In this document: positions 53,881 to 62,265 of the stretch, one piece after another
Layout of the letters: each line of letters opens with the position of its first letter
Numbering within the stretch: the stretch's first letter is position 1
Assembly: GCA_947626395.1 (NCBI GenBank)
Contig: CANQRU010000014.1
Location: 1-64,000, forward strand
Reading direction: 5' to 3'
Length of the DNA stretch: 64,000 bases
DNA from: an uncultured Lachnospiraceae bacterium
GTDB lineage: Bacteria; Bacillota; Clostridia; Lachnospirales; Lachnospiraceae
Notes under the pieces: model-generated
The model's input: only the letters and a program-made list of their open reading frames with translations
The model's database searches: none
Told to the model about the DNA's origin: nothing
Translations under genes and position numbers: made by a program

Positions 53881-55308
53881 ATGTCACAGAAACAGAAGAA
53901 GCAGCCGTTCCCCTGGCGTACGTTTCTGCCCAGCCTGGCGTCGGTGGCGATCCCGATCGCCCTGCAGAACCTGCTGACGACCACAGCCAGCATGATCGAC
54001 ACGATGATGGTTGCGCCCCTTGGAGAGCTTTCGGTGGGGGCGCTGGGCCTCTGCGCCCAGTTCTCGTCGCTCATGTTCTCCGGTTACTGGGGCTTCGTCG
54101 GGGGCGGGATGCTTTTCATTTCCCAGTACTGGGGGTCTAAGGAAGACGACGGGATCGAGCGGTCCTATGGCATGACGCTTGTGTGCATGATGGCGGTGGC
54201 GGCGGTGTTTGGCTGTCTGGCGATCTTCGCGCCGGAGCAGATCATGCGGCTCTATACGGATAAGGAGGCGATCCGGGAGATCGGCGTCCAGTACCTGCAT
54301 ATCGTGGGGGCGGCGTATTTCCTGCAGATCCTTTCCATGGCCATGAGCTGTCTTCTGCGCGCCACGGAGCGGGTTCGGATCCCGATGGTCGCGTCCATCG
54401 CCTCGGTGGCGACGAACCTGGTGCTGAACTGGGTCTTCATCTACGGCCATTTCGGCCTGCCCGCCATGGGCATCCGCGGCGCGGCCCTGGCGACCACCTG
54501 CGCGGCGGCCGTGAATGTGATCATGATCTATCTGCTGGCGTGGGGAACCGGGTATCCGTACCTGTTCCGGGTGCGGGGACATTTCCGGTGGAACGGACGG
54601 CAGCTGAAAGCGTATTTTATCAAATGCTTCCCGATCATCTGCAATGAGGTGCTGATCGGCGTCGCCAACATGCTGATCAACGTGACGCTGGGCCGCCAGC
54701 CGGAGCATGTGATCGCGGCGCTGGCCGTCTTCCGCACGCTGGAGGGACTGATCATCGGCTTCTTCGCCGGCTTCTCCAACGCGGCCTCGATCCTGGTGGG
54801 CAAATGCGTCGGCGCGGGAGAGCTGGATACGGCCTTCGAGCGTGCGAAGCGGCTGGTATACATGTGCAGCGGCGTGATCTTTATGGCGGACCTGCTGGTG
54901 ATCCTTGTGCATAAGCCGCTCCTGACGGCCATGAGCCTGTCCGGCGAGTCCTATCTGGCGGGCTTTCGGATGCTTCTGATCTACGCGGTGGTATCGGTGA
55001 TCCGCATGGGCAACTGGATGCAGAACGATACCTACCGGGCGTCCGGCGACGCGGTGTACGGGACGGTGCTGGAGATTGTGTTCATGTATGTCATGGTGCT
55101 GCCCTGCGTGCTGTGCAGCGGGTTCGTGTTTAAGCTGCCTTACTGGGTGATCTTTATCTGCTGCTACATCGACGAGCCGGTGCGGTATGTGCTGATGCAG
55201 ATCCACCTGTACTCCGGCAAATGGGTGAAGCCGGTGACGGAGCTGGGAATGGCGGCGCTGCCGGCGTTTCAGGCGAAGCATGGGAGACGGCGCGCGGGGA
55301 AGGCGTGA
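53881..55308 (+). CDS. MATE family efflux transporter
   Basis: 475 residues, about twelve membrane helices in two homologous halves, with ASMIDTMMVAPLGE in the first half and the family's typical second-half segment GFFAGFSNAASILVGK. Exports cationic drugs or metabolites in exchange for Na+ or H+. GGAGG precedes the ATG. Expression is probably limited by the leader attenuator; a terminator follows. Confidence 0.95.
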   Translation: MSQKQKKQPFPWRTFLPSLASVAIPIALQNLLTTTASMIDTMMVAPLGELSVGALGLCAQFSSLMFSGYWGFVGGGMLFISQYWGSKEDDGIERSYGMTLVCMMAVAAVFGCLAIFAPEQIMRLYTDKEAIREIGVQYLHIVGAAYFLQILSMAMSCLLRATERVRIPMVASIASVATNLVLNWVFIYGHFGLPAMGIRGAALATTCAAAVNVIMIYLLAWGTGYPYLFRVRGHFRWNGRQLKAYFIKCFPIICNEVLIGVANMLINVTLGRQPEHVIAALAVFRTLEGLIIGFFAGFSNAASILVGKCVGAGELDTAFERAKRLVYMCSGVIFMADLLVILVHKPLLTAMSLSGESYLAGFRMLLIYAVVSVIRMGNWMQNDTYRASGDAVYGTVLEIVFMYVMVLPCVLCSGFVFKLPYWVIFICCYIDEPVRYVLMQIHLYSGKWVKPVTELGMAALPAFQAKHGRRRAGKA

Positions 55309-55437
55309 CGGTTGGCGAAGTACCGAGTAATGACTGCAAGAGAGACCGGACGGCATCCGCCGTGCCGACGGCGAAGCGTCCTTCGGAGCGGGCGGCAACG
55401 ATGACGGCGTATTGCCGGTAGGCATAAGTATAAAAAT

Positions 55438-55490
55438 TACCGTTTGGATTGCGTTTTTATAAGCGGTCCGAACGGTATTTTGCGTATTTT
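55438..55490 (+). terminator. Terminator after the MATE gene
   Basis: TACCGTTtGGA pairs with TCCgAACGGTA (loop 18 nt), then TTTTGCGTATTTT. About 130 bp past the MATE stop codon; the sequence between shows no gene. Confidence 0.7.
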
Positions 55491-55522
55491 AATATGGCGG
55501 TTTCCATAGGATTATGGTACAA

Positions 55523-55600
55523 TACAAAGAAAGCGTCACTGGCGCTTTCTTCGCATGGAAATACAAGCAGGGCGTCACTGGCGCCCCGCTTGCATGGAAA
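55523..55600 (+). repeat. Two tandem 39-bp hairpin repeats (family member 3)
   Basis: Units at 55523-55561 and 55562-55600. Unit 1 has stem AAGAAAGCG/CGCTTTCTT; unit 2 has AAGCaGGGCG/CGCCCcGCTT. Both have loop TCACTGG and the linker GCATGGAAATAC. Arms differ between the units but keep pairing. They lie in the 5' leader of the flavodoxin-like gene, just after an extended -10 box (TGGTACAAT, 55515-55523). Confidence 0.75.
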
Positions 55601-55632
55601 TAAAAAGAGTTCTTCCGGAGGAGGTCATTTTC

Positions 55633-56250
55633 ATGAAAGTATTAATGCTGAACGGTTCCCCGCACGCCAAGGGCAATACATATCTGGCGCTGCATGAGAT
55701 GGAGAAGGAGTTTGAGAAGGCCGGTATCGAGACCGAGCTGGTCTGTATCGGCAATCAGGACATCCGCGGCTGTATCGCCTGCAATTCCTGCTACAGGAAC
55801 AGCAAGTGCGTTTTTGACGATGCGGTCAATGAGCTGGCGCCCAAATTCGAGGCGGCGGACGGCCTGGTGGTGGGAAGTCCTGTGTATTACGCGTCCGCTA
55901 ACGCCACGCTGGTCGCGTGCCTGGACCGCCTGTTCTACAGCACCGGTTTTGACAAGACGATGAAGGTAGGCGCGGCTGTCGCCGTCGCCCGCCGCGGCGG
56001 ATTATCGGCCACATTTGACGAGCTGAACAAATATTTCACCATCAGCGGCATGCCGGTGGCGTCCAGCCAGTACTGGAACAGCGTCCACGGCCGCACGCCC
56101 GGCGAGGCGGAGCAGGACGGCGAAGGGATGCAGACGATGCGGACCCTGGCGCGGAATATGGCGTTTCTGATGAAGAGCATCGCGCTGGGGAAAGAGAAGT
56201 ACGGACTGCCGGAGACGGAGCCGCGGGTATCGACGCATTTTATTCGGTGA
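55633..56250 (+). CDS. Flavodoxin family / NADPH-dependent FMN reductase-like protein
   Basis: 205 residues. Flavodoxin fold with the FMN phosphate loop NGSPHAKGNTYLA, CIACNSCYRNSKCVFDD (cysteine cluster seen in iron-sulfur flavoprotein relatives) and GSPVYYASANATL. Likely a redox protein or reductase in the cytosol. ATG 55633 follows GGAGGTC. The leader holds the tandem hairpin repeats. Confidence 0.92.
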   Translation: MKVLMLNGSPHAKGNTYLALHEMEKEFEKAGIETELVCIGNQDIRGCIACNSCYRNSKCVFDDAVNELAPKFEAADGLVVGSPVYYASANATLVACLDRLFYSTGFDKTMKVGAAVAVARRGGLSATFDELNKYFTISGMPVASSQYWNSVHGRTPGEAEQDGEGMQTMRTLARNMAFLMKSIALGKEKYGLPETEPRVSTHFIR

Positions 56251-56398
56251 TGCGGCGAAAAGCTGCGGGAATGCCGGTGAAGCTGAAATTAACAGAAAAG
56301 CCGGAAAATAAACTGCAAGACTGATAAAGATACTGAGTTGATATGGAACGATCGGCATACCGTATATACGTAAAATGAGAAGAAAGGAACATATCAGA

Positions 56399-56953
56399 AT
56401 GAACAAATTAGCGATTTTCCTTGCGGACGGATTCGAGGAGATCGAAGGACTGACCGTGGTGGATATCTGCCGGCGTGCCGGCCTTGACATCACGATGGTC
56501 TCCATCAATGATACAACTGCGGTAAACGGCTCCCACGGCATCCGTGTGACGGCGGATCAGGTGCTTTCAGAGACGGATTTCGCGTCTATGGAGATGCTGA
56601 TCCTGCCCGGCGGCAAGCTGGGGACTATAAATCTGGAGAAGTGCGTGCCGCTGATGGAGCAGATCGACGCATTTTATCGGAATGGGAAATATGTGGCCGC
56701 GATCTGCGCCGCGCCCAGCATCCTGGCACACCGCGGGATCCTGACGGGGAAGAAGGCGTGCTGCTATCCCTCGTTTGAGTCTCATCTGACGGAGGCGAAA
56801 GCGGAGCTGGTGCGCGAGCCCGCGATCACTTCAGGCACGGTGATCACCGGGCGGGGCATGGGCTGTTCGATTCCGTTCGGTCTGGCGATCGTCGCAGCCT
56901 GCTGCGGGAAGGCGAAGGCGGACGAGATCGCGGCGCAGATCGTGTATGGGTGA
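56399..56953 (+). CDS. DJ-1/PfpI family protein
   Basis: 184 residues. The DJ-1 fold with the acidic residue in FEEIE (near 15) and nucleophile C103 in AAICAAPSIL. Relatives are glyoxalase/deglycase-like or chaperone-type stress proteins; the exact activity is unsettled. AAAGGAAC precedes ATG 56399. Confidence 0.92.
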   Translation: MNKLAIFLADGFEEIEGLTVVDICRRAGLDITMVSINDTTAVNGSHGIRVTADQVLSETDFASMEMLILPGGKLGTINLEKCVPLMEQIDAFYRNGKYVAAICAAPSILAHRGILTGKKACCYPSFESHLTEAKAELVREPAITSGTVITGRGMGCSIPFGLAIVAACCGKAKADEIAAQIVYG

Positions 56954-57029
56954 CGGATGAAGAAAGAGTGGTTTAAGCGATAGAAGAGCTTCCGGTATTA
57001 TATACAGACAGCGTGTACATACGGCAAAT

Positions 57030-57105
57030 GGCGGGCCTCTTTTGAAACATATAATTCTGCACAGAACACAGAACATATGTTTTGAAAGAGGCTTTTTGAT
57101 CCGCC
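57030..57105. terminator. Nested inverted repeat at the left edge of the DndB-like island
   Basis: GCCTCTTT..AAACATAT (57035-57052) pairs with ATATGTTT..AAAGAGGC (57075-57092), two central mismatches, followed by CTTTTTGAT. An outer GGCGG (57030-57034) can pair with CCGCC (57101-57105). Probably the terminator of the DJ-1 gene, but unusually long and AT-rich. Confidence 0.6.
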
Positions 57106-57222
57106 ATAACAAACAACATATGAGCATTGGAACAAACATTGTACATACATTGCACCAAGTGACAAACAGACTGTAAAGTCAAAGATTAATACAAATACAG
57201 CTGCAAAATGACAAATTAACTA

Positions 57223-57251
57223 TTTACATTTGGAAAGAAAAGCGTTATTAT
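57223..57251 (+). promoter_or_regulatory. Promoter of the DndB-like/DUF262 operon
   Basis: TTTACA, 17-bp spacer, TATTAT in an AT-rich region, about 90 bp before the first start codon. Nothing else was recognised in 57106-57340 apart from scattered GACAAA-like words. Confidence 0.5.
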
Positions 57252-57340
57252 GTTGATAGTCAAAATTTGGCAGAAGTTTGTTCTAAAGATATTAAAATTG
57301 ACAACGGTGATAACTTAACAATAAAAGGAGATAAAGCGAT

Positions 57341-58378
57341 ATGAATTATGCATCCTATGCATTTCCGGCTGTTTGCGGAATACAGGCAGGAAAAAGATAT
57401 TATACGGCGATGGTGCCGCTTGAGGTGATACCTGTAATATTTCAGACCACGAATGCGGAGCTTCCGCCTGAGATCCGTTCTCAAAGAGCGCTCAATGAAA
57501 AGCGTGTTCCCCAGATACGGGATTATATGGTGGAGAATCCGGATACATATGTGTTTTCCTCACTGACGGCATCCGTGGATGGGAATATGGAATTCAAGGC
57601 GATCGATGAGAATAATCCGCTGGTCGGTTATATTTTAATTTCATTGAGCGCCCGATTTCTTATAAACGACGGGCAGCATCGCTGCGCCGGAATTATTGAA
57701 GCGCTCAAGAGCCGCCCTGAATTGAAAAATGAGACGATTTCTGTCGTATTTTTCCATGATGAAGGTCTTGCGCGCTCTCAGCAGATGTTTTCTGATCTGA
57801 ACCGTTATGCGCTGCATCCGTCGAAGTCGATTAATGTATTATACAGTTCGAGGGACGAGCTGTCGGTCATAACGAAGAATGTAGTTGATCGTGTAGACGC
57901 ATTTAATGGATTAACGGAAAAGGAGAAAGTGACTGTTTCGAACCGGTCGAAAGCGTTGTTTACTTTGAGCGCGATCCATGCCGCAACCGCGGAGCTTCTG
58001 AAGGGAATCACGCTGCCTGCAGAGGAGAGGCAGCAGCTGGCGGTTGATTTCTGGGAGACCGTTTCGCAGCACATGCCGGACTGGACGGATGTAAAGAGAG
58101 GCGATAAAAAGTCCTCCGAGGTTCGGGAACACAGTATTTGCTCTCTTAGTATTGCGCTTGCCGCGATCGGTTACAGCGGGAATAAGCTTTTAAGAAGTTT
58201 CCCGGATGACTGGAAAAAATATCTTGACAGGCTGGATAATATAAACTGGCGGAAGGACAATGAGGACTGGAAAGATCTGATTTATACCAATGGAAGAGTG
58301 GCTGCCAACCGGACTTCTCAGAAAGCGCTGTCATTGTATGTGGAAGAGATACTGATGAAAGAAGAGATGAAAGTCTGA
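57341..58378 (+). CDS. DndB-like DGQHR-domain protein
   Basis: 345 residues. DGQHR at residues 110-114 within FLINDGQHRCAGI, plus FFHDEGLARSQQMFSDLN downstream, matches the DndB/DGQHR family (ParB/sulfiredoxin-like fold). DndB in dnd clusters regulates DNA phosphorothioation. Here the modification genes dndA, C, D, E are absent; instead a DUF262 gene follows after 28 bp. Base composition is clearly AT-richer than the flanks. AAAGGAG precedes the ATG. Likely acquired by transfer; a defence-related role is inferred from family and context. Confidence 0.85.
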   Translation: MNYASYAFPAVCGIQAGKRYYTAMVPLEVIPVIFQTTNAELPPEIRSQRALNEKRVPQIRDYMVENPDTYVFSSLTASVDGNMEFKAIDENNPLVGYILISLSARFLINDGQHRCAGIIEALKSRPELKNETISVVFFHDEGLARSQQMFSDLNRYALHPSKSINVLYSSRDELSVITKNVVDRVDAFNGLTEKEKVTVSNRSKALFTLSAIHAATAELLKGITLPAEERQQLAVDFWETVSQHMPDWTDVKRGDKKSSEVREHSICSLSIALAAIGYSGNKLLRSFPDDWKKYLDRLDNINWRKDNEDWKDLIYTNGRVAANRTSQKALSLYVEEILMKEEMKV

Positions 58379-58406
58379 TTTTTGTCAATGAACTTAGGAG
58401 GAAGAG

Positions 58407-60281
58407 ATGAAGGCATTTGTCGTTACGCTCGAACAACTGTTTAAGATGGATACGGGAATAGGGGACGAAAGAGCGAACTTCAGCGGGAATAAACGGAAAC
58501 TGCTTATTCCGTTATATCAGAGGGAGTATGTCTGGCCGGATGAAAAGATAGTAACTCTTGTAAATGATATTAAACGGTGCAATAAATTCCTGGGCAATAT
58601 CATAATGGATGAGGCGGATACATGCTATGAGATCGTTGACGGACAGCAGCGGATCACGACGTGCTGTTTGATTCTTATGTGTTTACATAATCAATATGCC
58701 GGCAGCCCCAGGGAGCAAAACACGCTCAAAAAGCTTATAAAGCCTTACGGCGAATTTGTCTTGGTTAATGATTCTGTAGGTAATTATATCAGCGAGGACG
58801 GCGATAAGCTGCTCATTAAAATAGACAAAGAGAAAGACGTATATTATCAGACGGACGATTTCGAACGGGCATTTAACACGATCAGGACGGAGATGGAGAA
58901 CTTCGGCGGGCATGAGAAGCTCCTGGATTTCAAAAGAAAGCTGCTGGATTGTGAAATCCTGATTCTTATCAATAACAGGCATGATAATATCCATCCGGTT
59001 GAAGAGATATTTCTGGATATCAATGAGAAAGCGCAGCTGCTGCAGCCCGAGGATATCTTTAAAGGTCATTGCTTCGAAAATTATGAGAAGGAATCTCACC
59101 AGGATTTACGGGAATTGTGGGTGCGGCTGAAAAAACAGGCCATGGCTTTCCGAAAATTCGGGTATAAAGATGCCAGTGATTATATCTATTTGTACTTACT
59201 GGAGACGGAGGACAACCTGATTCCCCAGAACCTTAAAATCGGCGGCAGACATTATCTTGACGGCAGGACCATGGACGAGACCCACCGGATCCTGTCGCAG
59301 ATGGTCGCATACGGGGAAGATAATATCAGGTTTTATAATGATTTATTGAAGTCGGATTATGAATTTGCGGATCTGTGTAAAGACAGTCATGATTATGTAC
59401 ACACCGGGGATCATCAGGCAGTAAAGAAGATGTGCCGACAGATGCTGGAAAGTGCCGCGCAGTATCAGAAACTGCCGTTTCAGTATTTTATATATTTCCT
59501 GAAGGAAAATAAGAGATCAGCGGATCCGGGGACTGCTGGTTCAATGCCGTATCAGCAGTTCAGGAAGATCGTAACCAATCTGTACGTATACATGATGCTT
59601 TTTGTTATGGATGGCGCCAAAAAATCCAAAAAGGACATAGATCATACGGTCAGAGACGCCGTTAACGGTGAGGACGGCATCAGCCGGGCGCTCACGGCGG
59701 CCAGGAGGCTGAGGAATCAAAAGGTACGCAATTTTGTTTTAAATGAAAATTTTGCGCCCGAAAAACTGCAGTTTGTATATTCGGTCATTGATTTCTATGA
59801 ACCGGAACGAAATTGGTTAAGAAAAATATATATGACAGAGAACGGGGATACTTTGGAACACTTTATCGTTCCGGATAATCGTAAAGGATATATTCTGTGG
59901 AAGGATGGAGACAATCAGATCCACCTTGCGCTGCCGCCGGAGGATGTAAAAAAATATAAGAAGATGACTATAAACTATCTGATCATTGACCGGGAACTTA
60001 ATGAGTCGCTCGGACATGACGATATCGTTACGAAAATACAAAAAATCCGGTCATGGTATGAGAGAAGGGGAGAGGCGATGCCCGGACATGCGGCCGTGAT
60101 CATTGAATATATCGAACAGCTTCCGGAGTACGACAGCCTGAAGCATCTGAAGGGCGCCGCACACTCACGGGAGGAGATAGAAGCTGCATATATTATGTTT
60201 GTCATGAGTTACTTCGATCCGGAGAATAAGTTGAAGGACAGCCTGGAGCGCGCGTTTGCCGGAGCTTTCAGGACAGCGTGA
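58407..60281 (+). CDS. DUF262/DUF1524 protein (GmrSD/SspE-like)
   Basis: 624 residues. The N-terminal DUF262 domain has IPLYQREYVW (34-43) and DGQQR (78-82), the nucleotide-binding/hydrolysis motif of GmrSD and SspE. The C-terminal part keeps a DUF1524-like HNH trace: LEHFIVPDN with H485, then NYLIIDRELNESLG (about 523-536). GmrSD restricts modified DNA; SspE nicks DNA and senses phosphorothioates. The nuclease site is less canonical than usual (H-x3-P), so activity is uncertain. AGGAGG precedes the start. Cotranscribed with the DndB-like gene; a terminator follows. Confidence 0.88.
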   Translation: MKAFVVTLEQLFKMDTGIGDERANFSGNKRKLLIPLYQREYVWPDEKIVTLVNDIKRCNKFLGNIIMDEADTCYEIVDGQQRITTCCLILMCLHNQYAGSPREQNTLKKLIKPYGEFVLVNDSVGNYISEDGDKLLIKIDKEKDVYYQTDDFERAFNTIRTEMENFGGHEKLLDFKRKLLDCEILILINNRHDNIHPVEEIFLDINEKAQLLQPEDIFKGHCFENYEKESHQDLRELWVRLKKQAMAFRKFGYKDASDYIYLYLLETEDNLIPQNLKIGGRHYLDGRTMDETHRILSQMVAYGEDNIRFYNDLLKSDYEFADLCKDSHDYVHTGDHQAVKKMCRQMLESAAQYQKLPFQYFIYFLKENKRSADPGTAGSMPYQQFRKIVTNLYVYMMLFVMDGAKKSKKDIDHTVRDAVNGEDGISRALTAARRLRNQKVRNFVLNENFAPEKLQFVYSVIDFYEPERNWLRKIYMTENGDTLEHFIVPDNRKGYILWKDGDNQIHLALPPEDVKKYKKMTINYLIIDRELNESLGHDDIVTKIQKIRSWYERRGEAMPGHAAVIIEYIEQLPEYDSLKHLKGAAHSREEIEAAYIMFVMSYFDPENKLKDSLERAFAGAFRTA

Positions 60282-60302
60282 AAATATTGCCGCACAAAAC
60301 GG

Positions 60303-60354
60303 GAATGGCACCGGAATACCCAAAATGTATCTGGTATTCCGGCCATTCTTTTGT
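60303..60354 (+). terminator. Terminator of the DndB-like/DUF262 operon
   Basis: GAATGG.CCGGAATACC pairs with GGTATTCCGG.CCATTC around a 12-nt loop, followed by TTTTGTT, 21 bp past the stop. A TATAAT at 60355-60360 directly after it may be the -10 box of the esterase gene. Confidence 0.8.
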
Positions 60355-60395
60355 TATAATGTGAACAGGAAACGGCTGAAAGGAGATCAGACACC

Positions 60396-61247
60396 ATGGA
60401 ATTTATTTACCAGATCCCGGAAACTATGCTCAGGACGCGATCTGCCGGGGGCGAGGTCGTGCGGTTTACTTACGACACACAGACCTACGATGAACAGAGC
60501 GAACCTCTGAAAAAGGGCGCATGGGTCTATCTGCCCTGCGGCTATGCCGCGGAGAAGCAGTACGATATCCTGTACCTCCTTCACGGCGGCGGAGAAAATG
60601 AAGGCATGTGGCTCAAAAAGTTCCCCGAGACCGTTACGATGCTTGATAATATGATCGCGGACGGCGTTTGCCGGCCGTGTATTGTCGTGACGCCTACATT
60701 CTACCGCAGCGGCCCGACGAGAGAGATCGTCGAGGATGTGACGGAACATTTTAAGTACGAGCTCCGCCGCGACCTGGTTCCGGCGGTGGAGAAGGCGTTC
60801 TCCACTTATGCAGGCGGCGATGTGTCGGAGGAGAATCTGGTCAGGACGCGTGCGCACCGTGCGTTTGCGGGACTTTCCCTGGGATCCATGACGACCTATC
60901 GCGCGGCTCTTTACAACAATTTCGACCTCTTCGCCTGGTACGGGCCGTTCTCCGGCTGTGCGGGACCGAAGGGAAACCATGAGGCAGAGGTGGAAAGGAT
61001 CTGCGGGGCGCTTGCGGAAGGTGAGAAGAAGGGGCTGGATCTGAAGTGCATGTTCTGCTGCAACGGCGACGGGGACATCGCTTACGCCGAGCATATCGAT
61101 ATCATGGAAAAGGCCGCGTCCGTGTGTCCGCAGCTTAAAAAGGGCGAGAATTATTTCTTTATGACGATCCCGGGCGGCGTACATGATATGAAGGCGTGGC
61201 AGACGGATCTTTATAATGTGCTGCAGGTGTTCTTCCGGGAGAAATAA
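60396..61247 (+). CDS. Alpha/beta-hydrolase esterase (feruloyl-esterase/EstD-like)
   Basis: 283 residues. Nucleophile elbow GLSLGS with S161, oxyanion region YLLHGGGENEGMW, and a late GGVHDMKAW with His near 263. It resembles the esterase D/feruloyl esterase family that acts on acylated plant polysaccharides. There is no signal peptide, so it would act in the cytosol. AAAGGAG precedes the ATG. Base composition returns to the GC-rich background here. Confidence 0.88.
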   Translation: MEFIYQIPETMLRTRSAGGEVVRFTYDTQTYDEQSEPLKKGAWVYLPCGYAAEKQYDILYLLHGGGENEGMWLKKFPETVTMLDNMIADGVCRPCIVVTPTFYRSGPTREIVEDVTEHFKYELRRDLVPAVEKAFSTYAGGDVSEENLVRTRAHRAFAGLSLGSMTTYRAALYNNFDLFAWYGPFSGCAGPKGNHEAEVERICGALAEGEKKGLDLKCMFCCNGDGDIAYAEHIDIMEKAASVCPQLKKGENYFFMTIPGGVHDMKAWQTDLYNVLQVFFREK

Positions 61248-61271
61248 GACTGCAGCGGGGAGGAATGAACG

Positions 61272-61421
61272 ATGGATGATCCGTTGGATCTAATACGTGA
61301 TCTGTTCTCGCAGGACTGTTCGATCGAGACAGTCCTGCATATGGTTATGGCGCATTTTGACCTCTCTGAGGAAGAAGCGCAGGCGAAGATCGCCGAGTAT
61401 TTTGATATCGTCGGATGGTAA
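61272..61421 (+). CDS. 49-residue acidic helical protein
   Basis: Short frame starting ATG 61272 after GGGGAGGA and ending TAA 61421, 16 bp before the next gene. The product is acidic, has no membrane segment and appears helical (SIETVLHMVMAHFDLSEEEA). Its strong ribosome binding site and close packing between genes support it. Not recognised. Confidence 0.6.
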   Translation: MDDPLDLIRDLFSQDCSIETVLHMVMAHFDLSEEEAQAKIAEYFDIVGW

Positions 61422-61437
61422 GGAGCAAGGAGGACCG

Positions 61438-62265
61438 ATGTTAGCAGTATCACCAAAACCAGAGCTTCGGGTGTGGGGCACAAGAGGCTCCTTCCCGGCA
61501 GCGGGAAAACAGTATATGCGGTATGGCGGGAACACGTCCTGCTTTTCTGTGGAGTACGGCGGATGCCTGTTCATCCTGGATGCCGGCAGCGGACTGGCCG
61601 TGCTTGGAGAGCAGCTGAAGAAACGCGCGGATATCCGCGGTATCCATATCTTCCTGAGCCATCTGCATATTGACCATGTGATCGGACTGTACCCCTTCCT
61701 TGCCATGGCGGCGGACAGGCAGACGGTACAGATCCATCTTGACGAACGGTCTGCGGAAGGCGGGGGACTGAGCCGGCTTATCGGAAGGCCATATTGGCCG
61801 TATTCCATCGGGGAGGCCGGCATCGGATTATCGCCATTTGGGCCCGGAACCGGTCTTCACATCGAAACGGATGCGGGGGTGGTGGATGTTTCAACCATGT
61901 CCGGGACGCACCCGGGAGGATGCTGCTGGTACCGGCTCCGGTTCGGGGATAAGAGCGCGGCGTATCTCCTGGACTGCGAGACCGGTGACGATATCGAAGG
62001 GAAACTTACGGATTTTGTCTCTGGCGCGGACCTTCTGGTGTGGGATGCGCACTTTGCGCCCGGAAAGGTCCGGAAAGGCTGGGGGCATTCCACATGGGAG
62101 GATGGGCTGCGGCTCCGGAGGAAAGCCGGAGCGGGGAAGGTCCTGATGGCGCATTACTCCAATGATTATGATGACGCATTCCTTGAGGCTCAGGAGGCGG
62201 AAGCCCTTGCTGTTTCGGAAGGCGGATGTATCTTTGCACAGGAAGGTATGGTGATTGGGTTATGA
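61438..62265 (+). CDS. MBL-fold metallo-hydrolase
   Basis: 275 residues. Metal motif HLHIDH (H75, H77, D79, H80), followed by a Gly/His THPGG and DCETGDD, plus a late AHYSND. Resembles the RNase Z-like/phosphodiesterase group of the metallo-beta-lactamase fold. ATG 61438 follows AAGGAGG. Its stop overlaps the start of the HD-GYP gene (ATGA), so the two are coupled and both are phosphodiester-type hydrolases. Confidence 0.9.
   Translation: MLAVSPKPELRVWGTRGSFPAAGKQYMRYGGNTSCFSVEYGGCLFILDAGSGLAVLGEQLKKRADIRGIHIFLSHLHIDHVIGLYPFLAMAADRQTVQIHLDERSAEGGGLSRLIGRPYWPYSIGEAGIGLSPFGPGTGLHIETDAGVVDVSTMSGTHPGGCCWYRLRFGDKSAAYLLDCETGDDIEGKLTDFVSGADLLVWDAHFAPGKVRKGWGHSTWEDGLRLRRKAGAGKVLMAHYSNDYDDAFLEAQEAEALAVSEGGCIFAQEGMVIGL

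Noticed and set aside
53884-55425. 513-codon minus-strand open frame opposite the MATE gene
   Set aside because: Composition dominated by His, Arg and Gln, typical of an antisense shadow of a GC-rich membrane protein gene.
57341-60281. Complete Dnd phosphorothioation system
   Set aside because: No cysteine desulfurase (DndA), DndC, DndD or DndE-like protein is encoded on either side; only the DndB-like member is present.
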